From contig CM060912.1 in the NCBI GenBank assembly GCA_030737875.1, positions 260,262,231 to 260,326,230 on the forward strand: a DNA stretch of 64,000 nt, read 5' to 3'. This DNA comes from Allium sativum. Taxonomy: Eukaryota > Streptophyta > Magnoliopsida > Asparagales > Amaryllidaceae. Each line of letters opens with the position of its first letter. The stretch's first letter is position 1. This document shows positions 46,254 through 58,125 of this stretch, piece by piece. The notes below the pieces were generated by a model that was not told where the DNA came from, did no database searches, and saw only the letters and a list, made by a program, of their open reading frames with translations. A program made the translations under genes and the position numbers.

Positions 46254-46677
46254 TGTTAGCAAAAATTCTCAAGTTGAATTGGATAGCAAGTGAAAATGAG
46301 AGATTGTTTTTAAAAGAGGAAGTGGAACTTTGTTACAAACTTAAAACTTTGCTTACAAATTTTTTGCTTGGTTACAAATGAAGTACTCCACTCCTATTTA
46401 TAGTAGTTTACATCTCAATTGTATGGTTGAGATGTATTTGATCCTATGGTATACAATTCCTCTCTAGAACTTTCATACAAAAATATCTTATACATGTCTC
46501 TAGAGAAGAAAACTCTAGAACCTATTTATTTTATTACAACATGAGTAGATAATTCTAGATCTCCCTTCCACTAGATATTTCTCATGCTCTAGATTTCTCT
46601 TTAGCTCTTCTTCTTTATTTGTAGCCCAAACCAATAGCCCAAACTAATAGCCCAAAGTCAAGTTTAAATTTTCAACA
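46254..46677 (-). repeat. 5' LTR of the copia element
   Basis: 424 bases; differs from the other LTR by four substitutions and an extra AAACTAATAGCCC, a 13-base duplication near the plus-strand right end. Confidence 0.95.
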
Positions 46678-47363
46678 ATTTCTTCATCAACCAAAATAAT
46701 GAGCTGATAACGCGGTTACTGGCTTCATAACTAATGACTTGAATTTTTGTCACCTTAAAAATACAAATGATTTTTTTGGAGTATAATGCAGGAGTTCCGT
46801 GCTTCAGCTGGATTAATATCAGTTTGAGTACACAAAGACACCTTCCTTTCCAATAAGTAGCAGAAAGTAGCATGGAGGAAAGGCTACATGATGGATAATA
46901 GATTTACAACTTATTATTTTCTTTTGTAATTCACTTCATACAGTTTATTTTGACAGTTTAACATGATTAATACAAAATTTAAGTATTATTATCAAACCAT
47001 ATAACTCTTCCACATACCAAATACTTTTTCTTTTTCATTTATTGCTTCAGGTGGTTAAAATGTTTTTGCCTCTATATTACCATTTTCAAATCACCATTCC
47101 TGATTGGGAAACTGCTAGAATTATTTTTTCGTGAAGTTTGATGGATTTCAACTACTTTTTTGTGGAGTTGCAATCCTTTCACAGTTGATACTTTACTATG
47201 TACCAAGTTTCCATTTTTTTTACTTTCATTCTGTAAGTCAAATCATCTTTAATGCGTTATCTTTTCTAATAACCCATCTGGTTTCAAACCTATAATTCAA
47301 CCTAATACATTTAACTAAATTATAATACTGTTTTACTAAATAAATATAGGGGTTTTTAGCCTC
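46678..47363. other. Helitron body between copia and foldback element
   Basis: AT-rich; no supported gene. Confidence 0.5.
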
Positions 47364-47556
47364 AAGGACAAAATGAACAACAAATTGTTCTATAAGGACA
47401 AGGGTCTAAAATTTTATCGATAAGGACAAATTTTAGTATAAAGGGAGGAATTCAAGGGTCCACTATAATTCCTCCCTTATACACTAAAATTTGTCCTTAT
47501 GAACAAAATTTTAGCCCTTTGTCCTTATAGAACAATTTGTTGTTCATTTTGTCCTT
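47364..47556. mobile_element. Foldback MITE, arms of about 95 bases
   Basis: The left arm AAGGACAAAATGAACAACAA onward is the reverse complement of the right arm, ending TTGTTGTTCATTTTGTCCTT, with a few mismatches and almost no loop (about 47459-47461). Internal repeats of (A)TAAGGACAA occur in both arms. There is no coding capacity and I could not find a clear target duplication. Confidence 0.85.
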
Positions 47557-49867
47557 CACACTACTTTCCTGAAAAATATACTGGATAATTAGTTTAAAAC
47601 ATATTCAGTATTTATGTATGCCTTCATATATGTACAAGTTGTATAGTTAATTATAACTAAATGTACTATAATCTGAAAATGATCTTGGAACCCTTCACCA
47701 GATCGTCCGCCTGTTTCTCCAAACTCCCGGGATATTGCACTTTAATTATAGGTTATAGTCTTTTTTTTAATCTGTTATTTGTGTCACAATCAAACAGCCT
47801 TTGCTCCTCCAGTTCTCCTATACTCAATCTGCTTCAAATTAACAATGACGATAACCTTTTACTTTTCCTTCGCAAATGATCGATTCCTGATCTATTATTG
47901 TGATCGACTTCTTTTGTCTATGCTATGTTAGTGTTACTTAATTTGTGTTAATTTTTGTATCCTGATTGGTGGGTGACAAGGTTCCGGTGCCGCAACAGCC
48001 ATAAAGTCCGTAGGTGATGCCCTGGTAATGTTAGTATCTTTTACTGATCATAAATAAGTTAGGTTTTACAAACTTATCTGCTTATTAATTTGATTTTTCT
48101 TAACAACGTATTGTATCACGGTGGAACAATTCATTTCTTGCAGTACACTTATTTGTTGATTCAAATCATTTATTTGATGCAAATAAACTTATTTTATGGT
48201 CAGTTACGTAGATGAAGTTCTAAAGCCACCGATGAGAATGGATTTGTCTTCTCTGGTAACTGATAACCCTGCCTACCTTCGAAAACATAGGAAATATTCA
48301 ACCAAAACTACCACTGCTCCCTAAGCAAAGAAACAAGAAGCTCCGTGAAAATCACGTAAGTATAGATGATATGTTAGGGGCACGAATGCAGTGATACATT
48401 CAAGCTCCTTTGTTCCCATCAAACTCTCTACAAATTTGATGGGAATGTTACTGTTTGTTACCATGTGTGCGCTTTTAAGACTGTCCTGAAGGTTTTAAAT
48501 TATTTTTGGAGTGTACACATCTATAGGATACATGAACATGCATATTGTGAGTCGGCTATATACAATATGAAAATTATGGCAGAGTGGTTTATATTCCATA
48601 GATCTGCTAGTGCACTGTTTTCTAATCCTAGGATAGTACTGTGGAGTGTGGACTCAACTGAAGTTGGTCTCTCTCCGTACGGATAGAATGATCATATTCT
48701 TTGGCTACACAAAGTAGTACTATAGGCTTAAAGTTAATTACCTAGGAAAGGCAATAATTTTGGTGTTTAGGATGATGCTTTCTTTTTACCAAGTTCGGCA
48801 TCAGCGTGCCCTATATGTCTAATGTACTGTGTGCATGTGCATGATATGCTTAATTATTACTGTCAGAAAGGTTACATGGACCGAGAATATTGAAAAGGTG
48901 TTGCTAAGGTGCACTTATATTTCTAGATTCACATTCTGAATTGATCTTCGACAGCAGTACCATTGGGATGATGGGCCTTTAGGAGCATTTCTATTTTACA
49001 ATCTGTATTTTCTTCCAGTAGTGCAGCTATTAGCTTTGGGATGTTGGGTATTGATAAGGCAAATACATGTTCTTGGATGAAGTTTCTTCCTAATAAACAC
49101 ATTTCTTGGAAGTTAAATGTGCTGCTGTTCTTTGGTAGCTTATGTGGATGCTAACATGCGTTTCAATTTGGTTTTAATTTTAGAAAGGCTAAATGGTTTT
49201 GAGCACAGTAGGATGAAAAGTTACTGGTTGCTTGGAATTACACATTTTGACCTTTTGGACTTACGATGGAGGTTTTGAATAACAGTGTACGTATATTATA
49301 TCAGGCTTTTAATGATCTGTAAGGAACAGGCATTCAGTTTAGGTTTTTTATTTGTCGTCTTCTTAGTGATTAGGCTGGTAAAGGTTGCATGCGGATGTTA
49401 CTCAAAGTTTGATTGAAAAATGAGTGTATTATTATGTACATTACTGATATTGTATTTTAACATCTGTGTATGAATATTTGTATAGTTAATAAAAGTACCC
49501 GTTTTACAAACTGGAAAATATATAAGATGTATTTTTTGTAAATTGTGTTGTGAAGTGGCTAACTATAAACAAAATGCATTCAAAAATATAATTTTGCATA
49601 AACATTAGCTTATGGTTCAACGATGATTGAGATTGACTAATTGTTAAGTAATGATGGCATATATTTAGTATGATGAATTGGTTATTAATTATATAACATG
49701 GCTTCAAAACAAAATTATATGAAATGATGTTTTATAATCATAGCAAAAGTATTTTTGAAAAATAATCGAAGTTATTCTAAAATTAGTTATGAGTAAATTA
49801 ATACTAAATTTGGTTACACTATAGAGAATTGAATTTGACAATATATCGAAAATGAATTAGCGTTGGA

Positions 49868-49909
<42 letters not shown>

Positions 49910-51163
49910 TGTTGTAAAGGAGAGACCTAAGAACTGATATGAAGTGATTAACAAATAAATTTTATTTATGATTTCTTATGAAATGATCAAATTAGAAAAT
50001 GTCCAAGGCAAAAAAATTGAGAATTTATTTAAGTGGAATTTGTGGATTTGATTTGGAATAAAATAATATACTATAATTTTATAAAAGAGGAAATGAGGCA
50101 AAAAGACAATTTTTTTTTTAAAATATTATCCGAGCCGCAAGTTTTGAAAATTGGGTTGAAGGACCCGCTGTCTAAAATAAAAAAAACATACCTCTCAGGA
50201 CCTCAGATTTGAATTCACTATTACACGAGTTAAACATAATACTACAGCTCCACACAAAAGTGTCAGCACAACCACCTGTTCATTCCATCATCAACTACCG
50301 CATTATTTTCCACTTCCACCCGTGTGCAAACACCATAAATTTTGTTTATAACCATAAAATTTACTCGCTTTTACCCAAACAAATTTGCTCAATTTTGTAG
50401 GATGAGGTGTAATAAGTTTTGGAAAATCGAAATTTTCTTTTTAGTTTTGACAATCTAAGATTAATTGGCTGTTTTAACCAAGTTTTGCTTTGTTTTGGAA
50501 ACTAAACATGCATGTGTTTTAACTCAAATTGGAACAAAAACAATTGTCATGCACCTGATATATGTGGACAATTTTGTTACCGTTTTTTATATTAGTTTAC
50601 AGGATAAATGCCACTTAGTTGAACTTTGGAGCATTGTACTTTGTAAAATGCATACGCCAGTTAAGTTATTAGTTTCATTAATAACCGAAAATGAGCTACA
50701 TGAATCTCTGTGGAACCTTAAGAATTACTAATGACATACAACAAAATAACACTATGTATAAGTTGATGGCCCACCTGTAGAATATAGTGAGAACGATTGA
50801 TGTCATATTGGTGTCAAATGAATTTTGATCCAAAACTATTTTACTGTGGATTGTTTCATATATCGAACATTTCTCAGAAACGTGTCCCATCTTAAATGAG
50901 TTTTAGCAGTGGATGAAAAAGTGAAAATTCGTGTCGTGAAGTCAACCTTTTCTGATAGAATTTATCTAAGGTAAGCATTAACATGAGCTTCCCTAGCTAT
51001 ATGCTTAACCAGAACGAAGAAATCTATACTTAGAGATATTGTATCTTGATAAACAACATTACAAACTTGGAAGGTGTGCCTGGCCTGTTTCTCAGTGACA
51101 AAAAGATAACATCTTCATTGTGTTTTATTCTTTTATGATCTACAGGTAATTTTTTATTATAGT
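47557..51163. other. Helitron body, right-centre part
   Basis: AT-rich. An open stretch at about 48205-48325 reads DEVLKPPMRMDLSSLVTDNP and AYLRKHRKYSTKTTTAP and might be a gene fragment; I do not recognise it. The (AAT)n array lies at 49867-49910. Otherwise nothing. Confidence 0.4.
49867..49910. repeat. (AAT)n microsatellite
   Basis: About 14 perfect AAT units. Confidence 0.95.
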
Positions 51164-51268
51164 TACTCTTTTTTGTTGGTTCACACTAAGTGTTTTCTGA
51201 AGTAGAGGGAATGGAAAAAAAGTACAGGCAAGGTGTACCAGACATGCATTTTGTTTCCAAGTAAATCT
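51164..51268. repeat. 105-bp direct repeat, left copy
   Basis: TACTCTTTTTTGTTGG...GTAAATCT, identical by eye to 53479-53583. It immediately precedes the left LTR of the non-coding LTR element. Confidence 0.95.
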
Positions 51269-51563
51269 TGTTAGAGATAATAATAAAATATGTTTCCTTT
51301 TATTTATGAGTCATATTAGGATTGCATTAATTATGAGTTATATTAGAATTGTATTAATTTGGTCTATATTTGGTATAGATCGAAATATGCTCTAGAATAT
51401 GCTATTCTAGAATGCTCTCTCTCATCTATAAGTAAAGCCAATATTTAGCATTGTAATCAAGAAATTATCTCTATTGTAATAGCAATTAAGCATCTCAATA
51501 AAATGTAGTCTTTAATTGTTTACCGTTTCATCTCCCTCTTCTCTCTGGATCTAAATTCTAACA
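51269..51563 (+). repeat. Left LTR, 295 bp
   Basis: Complete, TG...CA, followed by the primer site. The LTR at 62133-62449 belongs to a related family (both open TGTTAGAGAT and are preceded by ATCGTGAGTTTGAGG). Confidence 0.92.
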
Positions 51564-52787
51564 TGGTATCAGAGCTAGGACAAAGAGGAGAGAGAGTAAA
51601 TAGAGGGTTCTAAGTGAGTCTTTTGAACGTTTGGTAATGAATCCCTTTGTGATAATTTTGTTCAGATCTGAAACTCCACTCAGTGAAGTCCAAAAACAAA
51701 ATCGCCCCCATCTATTTTCCATCACAAAGTCGCGCACCATCTGTTTTGATAAAAATAATATTAGATCTCAAATCGTTGAGGGTTTTGCAGAAGTTTGTTT
51801 GAATCTCAGGTTGGTTTGTAGTGACGAAGGCGGGGAAGTCTGCTACTTCGTGGTTGCGAGGTGATGAAGCTCGCTGGTTTCAGGGGTTCGCTCGATTGCA
51901 GCGTTATGGAGAGTTTCGAAGGCGGTTTGGTGATTTTCGATGGGGTTTTGGTGGAGGCGATTTTTCCTGTGGAAGTGAAGAGGTGGACTGCGATAATTTG
52001 GGGGGTAGTTGGCGAACAGGCGATCTCGATAATGGGTATCTCGATCTCGATTGGAGTTTGAGGTTGTTGGATCTTGACGTTGGGGCTTTGAAACAGTTGA
52101 TTTTGTTTAGGTGGTGATATTTGGTATTGGTTGATTGGTGATAAGTTTTGAGGTTTTAGTTTGATGTATTGGTTGTAAGGTGCATTTTTTGTTGTTTATT
52201 TGGTGTTAGCTTTTGGCTTTGGACTTGTGCGGCGGAGGGGAAAGTCAGGGTTGTTACTGAGAGTATGAGTTTTTGGAGCCTAAAGCAGCTGCAGGTGTAG
52301 AGGGGAAAAGGTGATGGAGTTTGTTCAGGTGAACTGGTATTGTATTGGAGTGAAGTGTGTAGTGAATGAAAGATATTTTGGTGAGCTTGGGTTGCTGTTG
52401 AGAAAGCAGTATGGTGATGTAGAATCAGATTGTGTTTACAGAGTGGAGTTTCGTGTTTGGGAATTGTAGTTCTATTGTGGTAAGCTGGTGGCAGTTTTGG
52501 TTGAAGGAAATGTTGTTTGTGATTGTTGAGTAAAAAAACAAAAATAAAAAAATAAAAATAAAAGGGGTTTAAAGATTGTTGATGGTGTCCGGGTATGGAG
52601 TTGTTTGTTTATGTGAAAGCAGTTGGTGGAGAGTTTGGTGTTTATGGAACTTGATGTTACAGCAATAGGTTTGGTTGAATGTTAGGTGTTAGTGTTTGTT
52701 TATTATTCGGTTGACATCTGTATCGGTAACTCTGTTTATTAGGAGGGCAATTGACGTTGATTGAAGGTGGTAGGTGGTACTGTAAGG

Positions 52788-52943
52788 TATGTTTGGAGGA
52801 TACAAACATATGTTGATCATCCCTATTGATTTGGTTTTGTTTTTTTTGTTTGTTTGTATGTTTGGGGGATGCAAACATACAAAATCATCCCATTTTGGTT
52901 TAGTTTTGATTTTCGTTTGATATGTTTGGGGGATGCAAACATA
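52788..52943. repeat. Three copies of a 23-base hairpin motif
   Basis: TATGTTTGG(A/G)GGAT(A/G)CAAACATA at 52788, 52857 and 52921, each followed within 20 bases by ATCATCC or CTCATCC. TATGTTTG pairs with CAAACATA around a GRGGATR loop. Confidence 0.85.
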
Positions 52944-53197
52944 TAAACTCATCCAGGGACCAGTTTCGTCATTTGACCGCTCAGATCTTTTGCTTACCGA
53001 TTAGATTGAAGATTGTTTTGGATTGAAGATTGTTGTTGAGTATTTGGTATTTGGTGGTTGTTTTGGTTTGCTCTTCGTAGCTACTATTTGGTTTGGTTTG
53101 TTCTTCGCAACTTCTTTTGGTAGCTTCTATTTGGCAGTTTCTTCGCAGCTTATATTTGGCAAACTCACGATTCTCAGCATCGTGAGTTTGAGGGGGA

Positions 53198-53479
53198 TGT
53201 TAGAGATAATAATAAAATATGTTTCCTTTTATTTATGAGTCATATTAGGATTGCATTAATTATGAGTTATATTAGGATTGTATTAATTTGGTCTATATTT
53301 GGTATAGATCGAAATATGCTCTAGAATATGCTATTCTAGAATGCTCTCTCTCATCTATAAGTAAAGCCAATATTTAGCATTGTAATCAAGCAATTATCTC
53401 TATTGTAATAGCAATTAAGCATCTCAATAAAATGTAGTCTTTAATTGTTTACCGTTTCATCTCTCTCTTCTCTCTGGAT
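53198..53479 (+). repeat. Right LTR, 3' end truncated
   Basis: 282 bases; three differences from the left LTR; ends at CTCTCTGGAT instead of the expected terminus. Confidence 0.92.
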
Positions 53480-53583
53480 ACTCTTTTTTGTTGGTTCACA
53501 CTAAGTGTTTTCTGAAGTAGAGGGAATGGAAAAAAAGTACAGGCAAGGTGTACCAGACATGCATTTTGTTTCCAAGTAAATCT
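53479..53583. repeat. 105-bp direct repeat, right copy
   Basis: Identical to 51164-51268 and followed by GACACACATG, the presumed original right flank. Confidence 0.95.
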
Positions 53584-56500
53584 GACACACATGTGCTGCC
53601 ATTTGATGGTCAAGCTCTACTATATGCAACTTGGTCGTGGTTTCAAATTGACCAGCAAAGAAGTTGATGCTATGAACAACACAAAGAAGTCACGGAGAAT
53701 ATGCATGGAAAACTGATTACCAAATATCAGACATAGTATTAAATGTTTTAATATTCCTTTTAACATGTAATTTATACAATGCAGTATTGAAGCTTTTCTC
53801 CATATGTTTGTGTTGACTGGGTGAAAATTTTAGTGAAAGCTGTAAAATGCATGTTATGTGTGGGCGCTCATTGCACCAACTGAGTTGGTCCAGATGTTTA
53901 CTCATAGAAATATAACAACTATCCATATTAAGCTATGTTCCCGGTACACAGTATATATCTTTTTGACATATCGTATCTATTTTTTCCAGTTTTTATCATA
54001 ATATATATCCACCCATTCCTACCAGCCAAGTCTCTTTGTCACAGACCAATGAACAAATTTAGTAGAATTTCTAGATAGATTTGATGTTCCATTAATAGTT
54101 GGGCATCGATAGAAACACTTCCAGGTCTTGCACGTTAATGATATTTTCTTCAACATTTTTTTTGGGTTTTTAGCTGCATTTATGTAATTTGGACAAATAA
54201 TTCTTTTAGTAGAAGATTTGTTGCTATTGTTGCGTTGTATATTATCACGGTTAGCTTCAGAGGTTTTTATTCTTAGCATGCTAAATTCAACTTGATATTT
54301 TGTGCAACTGATTAATATTGGTTGAGTGCAATATCTTTATTTAACTATATTAGATTCTTTGGGTTATTTGAGAAAATATTCGAGAGTGAGACAAAGGAAT
54401 ATTTGATAAATTTTCTTATATTCAGCTGTCGGTTGTTCCATATTTCTTTAATGACAAATTGGTAATTAATTATGTACAAAACAAATTAAATAAGCACATA
54501 AGTAGAGAAAAAAACGGTCATAAGAAAATAATTCTGTTTGATGTGCAATTGCCAACCAATTTTGCGATTCAGTGCAGTAAATCAAAGTATAAAAGAATAT
54601 AAACGTCTGGATCAAAAAAAAATTAAGTACACTTTACAATTATTAGCATATTATGATGTGATGTATCATTCCTTCAATAATGAGGAAATTGCAGTGTTTC
54701 TCATCATGATCCTAGGCTACAAGAATTTGCTGACTTACTGCAATGGTTCCAACTTCCAGCTTTCTGTATATCCAATCTTCTCAAGTTAGATTACCTGATG
54801 GCCAAAGCTTTAAAGATATGATAAGTAGCTATATTAATTTTTTTAAGAAAACACGTTGCACAATTGGGGAACTTAATCCATCGTTCAATCAATCATATAA
54901 TACATTAACATGGGTGCAATCTTTTCTGACCCATTTGTTTTTTCTTTTTAATTACAACTAAGTATGGCTTCGTCATCTCCCAATATATCTTCAATTCATA
55001 TCGTTTTTGCGAGATGGAAAAGATGACGAGGACAAGAAGACTGAGAGTTCAATTGTACGTTGTTGCTAGTTAAATCATAAAAAGGATAAAGGGCAAAATA
55101 GTCTACTACTAAGTTATGATAAAGCTGAAAGCGCTTAACCATTACGCATCTTTAAAGAAATTCCAATCACATGACAATGGTGCATTATGTACATTCACAT
55201 GCTTGGTTTAGTGGCTTCTGCAGTTTGAATGTGGGCTGGCATATTGATTGCTTTTATCCAAAATCATTGTGATATGGAACCGTGTTGGACCACAAGTTTG
55301 GTAGATGAGGATGATAGGTCGTTAGTGTTTCTAATTTAGGTTGCAAATTCAAGAGTTGTAGAAAGGAAATGTGCATAAACATTGGAGTAAGTAGCTCTAT
55401 GCTGACAGAGATTTGGGTCTCAAAAGTATTGTGCATGCTTTTGGAATATGTGGAATGGAAGGACAAGTTAAATGATTGGAGAGGAGTTTAAGGAATAGCT
55501 GAAATCAATCTTCATACTTACTAATATGTCGTGCATGTCTGGGATGCAAACAAGATGTAACATATTATTATATGGTAGCAACTAATCATTTTCTAAACTT
55601 TTTGTTTGCAAATGTCCTAAGGCCAAGTACATGCGAAATAAATTATCAATTGCCTGTGTGGATCATATTATTTTAATTCTATTCACAAACTACAACTTAG
55701 AACGTTATTCCTAAATATATACTACTGTTAGATTTTTGCCGTTAACTTGCTCTATTAAACAAAATCATCATGCCATCAAAGCACATTTAAGTTATATGTA
55801 ATGAGTTACCACTAGCTATTGTACAGACGTATAGGCTCAAAATCGCAAGTGATTGGTACCAGTTTTTTTATGTATGAGGTATACATACGTTGCACCTACA
55901 TTAACTGTAGGAAAAGATACGAGCATTGGTTAATGATATTAACTTGGTGCAAGTAGATTCTTCACATTCTTAACTTTATTTAAATAAATTTCCAATGTCG
56001 CCTTATTATACGTAATCTTTTGTTTGAAATTGAACATTTTATTACATACAATTTTTCCAGGCGTATGTTTTACATATTCCTTACAAAGATATCTCACCCA
56101 TTAATATATCACGCATTGCAATTATGGTTTATACATTCATCTTAATTTAGGATATATCAAAATACCATATTCTGTTTTCTACATTACACAGCATAACATA
56201 TTATATACCATTAATTCCAGTAAATTTCAAATCACAGATTGAATTAATTTTTTAAATGTCCCGTTAACTGACCCGAATGAAGCCACAAACAAATTTCCAG
56301 CTGAACTGCTGTCTACATTTAAACAACCCACTAAAATTTCTTGCTTAACTGCACCATTAACGTTACGCATAAACACCGCACAATACTTTTACGGTCCATC
56401 ACCATCCCGACGGCACTTTTAACCTACGATATATAACTACAAATTTGCAGCAATTTCCAATTATAGAAACAATGATTAAATTATATTTTACCTTTGTAGC

Positions 56501-56678
56501 GACGAATTCATTATTTCATTAACACATAACTTTTCCTTCCTCACACCATCAACTCACACCTGTGCTTACATAACTATTACACCTGCCAATTCATTTTATG
56601 TCAACCTATACATACCAACAAACCAACACAATCCAGCTCCTAGCTGCTTCTCCTTCACACCAAATCTTCCTTACCTAC
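53584..56678. other. Helitron body, right part
   Basis: About 3 kb of AT-rich sequence with only short, AT-driven ORFs and no recognisable domain. The last 300 bases become richer in CA and CCAAC words, as often seen before Helitron 3' ends. Confidence 0.5.
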
Positions 56679-56706
56679 CCGTGTGCGAAGCACGGATTCC
56701 AAACTA

Positions 56707-56707
<1 letters not shown>
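56679..56707 (+). other. Helitron 3' hairpin and CTAG terminus
   Basis: CCGTG TGCGAAG CACGG forms a short hairpin, then ATTCCAAACTAG. This arrangement is the 3' termination signal of plant Helitrons. The next base is T, as expected. Confidence 0.85.
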
Positions 56708-56767
<60 letters not shown>

Positions 56768-57484
56768 TGAAATATTACAAAAAGATCATGTACGGTTGGA
56801 ATCGTTTACCGCGATTATCAAAATCCACAACCGTTACCGTAGTAAACGATAACTGTGTAAACGGTTGATACAGTTTGATGGTTGAACGGTTCAATCGTAA
56901 CAGCCCTAATCGATACTTGAGTGCCCAATAAGGTTAGATGAACAATCAAAGAGCAATGAGAGCATTAACCGACAATTTATGTGTTGAACTCGTGAAACTT
57001 TATCACGGTGCTTGTAATGGACAACGTTATTTGTTTGTGTACATGGGGATCGTCGAAAGTTTCAGGCTTAAATGCTCAGGGTTGAGAGAAGAAGAAACTT
57101 TTAACAATTAGACACTCATTCAATGAATGTTTAGTGTTGGACGTTCAAAAATGAACACCTAAAACTTTGCTGTTCATTTAACATACAGTACAAATTAACT
57201 ATTGCATTATTAATTTTATTCTAAGCGCTAACAATGGATATATGAAGTGTCAAACGGCTACTAAATGAATGGTTATGGAGCACCTTTATGTATTTTGTGT
57301 ATTTTGAATGTGCAGATGAGGTAATCATTTAATTTGTTAGGAAAATTTGTACGAACTTTACACAATTAGATTTTATAAGAAATGAGAAGTAAACATGATA
57401 CCAAACGAATTCATCTAAACTGAATCTTTATTAAATTATCAAAATGATTACAAAAGAAAACCTAAAATATTAAGAAGATATCTC

Positions 57485-57519
<35 letters not shown>

Positions 57520-58125
57520 TTTTTTGACTTTTTATAACAAATTTGATAATATATTTTACTTAAGATGTCATAGAATGCTTGCATAAATACTTTCTATGTA
57601 GATTATTTATTGCTTTTATAATGAAATAAAAAAGAGAACCAACCACTGTATTAGATCCAACAAAAACTTTAAATAGAGCAACTAATAGTCCCTATAATCC
57701 GTCAAGTTATGGAATAAGAAATGAGTTATATTTATAACTCACCGTGGACTAAAATATCTCGAAGACCTGCTGTAATATAATTTATATAATATAATTGAAT
57801 TCCAACACAATGATTGTGAACTCCAGTTAGATCATCTCTTATAATTTTTAATATTATTATTATTATTATTATTATTATTTGCGCTTTAAAAAAGAACAGC
57901 ATTTGACGGTCTTTCACGTAAATTGCATCCTTCGTGTAGCGCCTTCTACTACTGGAGGAAAAATATGGATTTTGAAAGGCGAATGGGTCCAATATTAATG
58001 TAAACATTGGTCCATCATCTAATAATCAGGACCCTACTCTTGTCAGATAGTTGGATTATAGGTTGCACGACTTGACTTCGTAAAAACTTCAGCTTTCATG
58101 CACCACACAGCTGTTTTATTTTTCC
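56708..58125. repeat. Duplicated unit, copy A' (right part)
   Basis: Opens with an expanded (TA)n (56708-56764), then TTCATGAAATATTACAAAAAG as in copy A at 30804. It completes the split MITE (to 56908, with ATCGATAC at 56909-56916) and follows copy A to about 58125. Poly(A) lies at 57490-57518 and (ATT)n at 57851-57882. Confidence 0.9.

Larger units (their letters stand above)
41771..46677 (-). mobile_element. Young Ty1/copia retrotransposon
   Basis: The element is 4907 bases long with LTRs of 411 and 424 bases and ATTTC on both sides (41766-41770, 46678-46682). On the minus strand: 5' LTR (46677-46254), primer site TTGGTATCAGAGC directly adjacent (46253-46241), gag, pol, purine tract CGAGGGGA (42189-42182), 3' LTR (42181-41771). 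The LTRs differ by four substitutions and one 13-base direct repeat, the smallest divergence of any LTR pair in the window apart from the non-coding element at 51269. Three lesions break the polyprotein. Confidence 0.97.
51269..53479 (+). mobile_element. Non-coding copia-like LTR element (LARD/TRIM type)
   Basis: The left LTR is 51269-51563 (TGTTAGAGATAATAAT...CTAACA) and the primer site TGGTATCAGAGC is at 51564-51575. The internal region of about 1.6 kb lacks gag and pol, and the purine tract GAGGGGGA precedes the right LTR at 53198. The right LTR matches the left with three substitutions but stops 13 bases short, missing CTAAATTCTAACA, and runs straight into a second copy of the left flank. 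The internal ORFs of 60-98 codons show no known domain. Confidence 0.9.
34421..56707 (+). mobile_element. 22.3-kb Helitron-like insertion
   Basis: The left end is TCTATTATCTATAATAG followed by AAAATGCTGGTGTGGAATG, typical of plant Helitron 5' ends. The right end has a GC hairpin CCGTG-N7-CACGG (56679-56695), then 12 bases ending in CTAG. It lies between A (34420) and T (56708) with no target duplication, as Helitrons do. Copy A shows the uninterrupted site. No Rep/helicase ORF is visible, so it is non-autonomous or has lost it. At least two LTR elements, a MITE and a foldback element were inserted later; subtracting them leaves about 14 kb. Whether it captured host gene pieces is unclear (exon-like segments near 35585-35960 and 48180-48350 only). 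Confidence 0.8.

Noticed and set aside
56598..56868. ORFs with YIYIYI runs
   Set aside because: Translations of the (TA)n array at the Helitron border.
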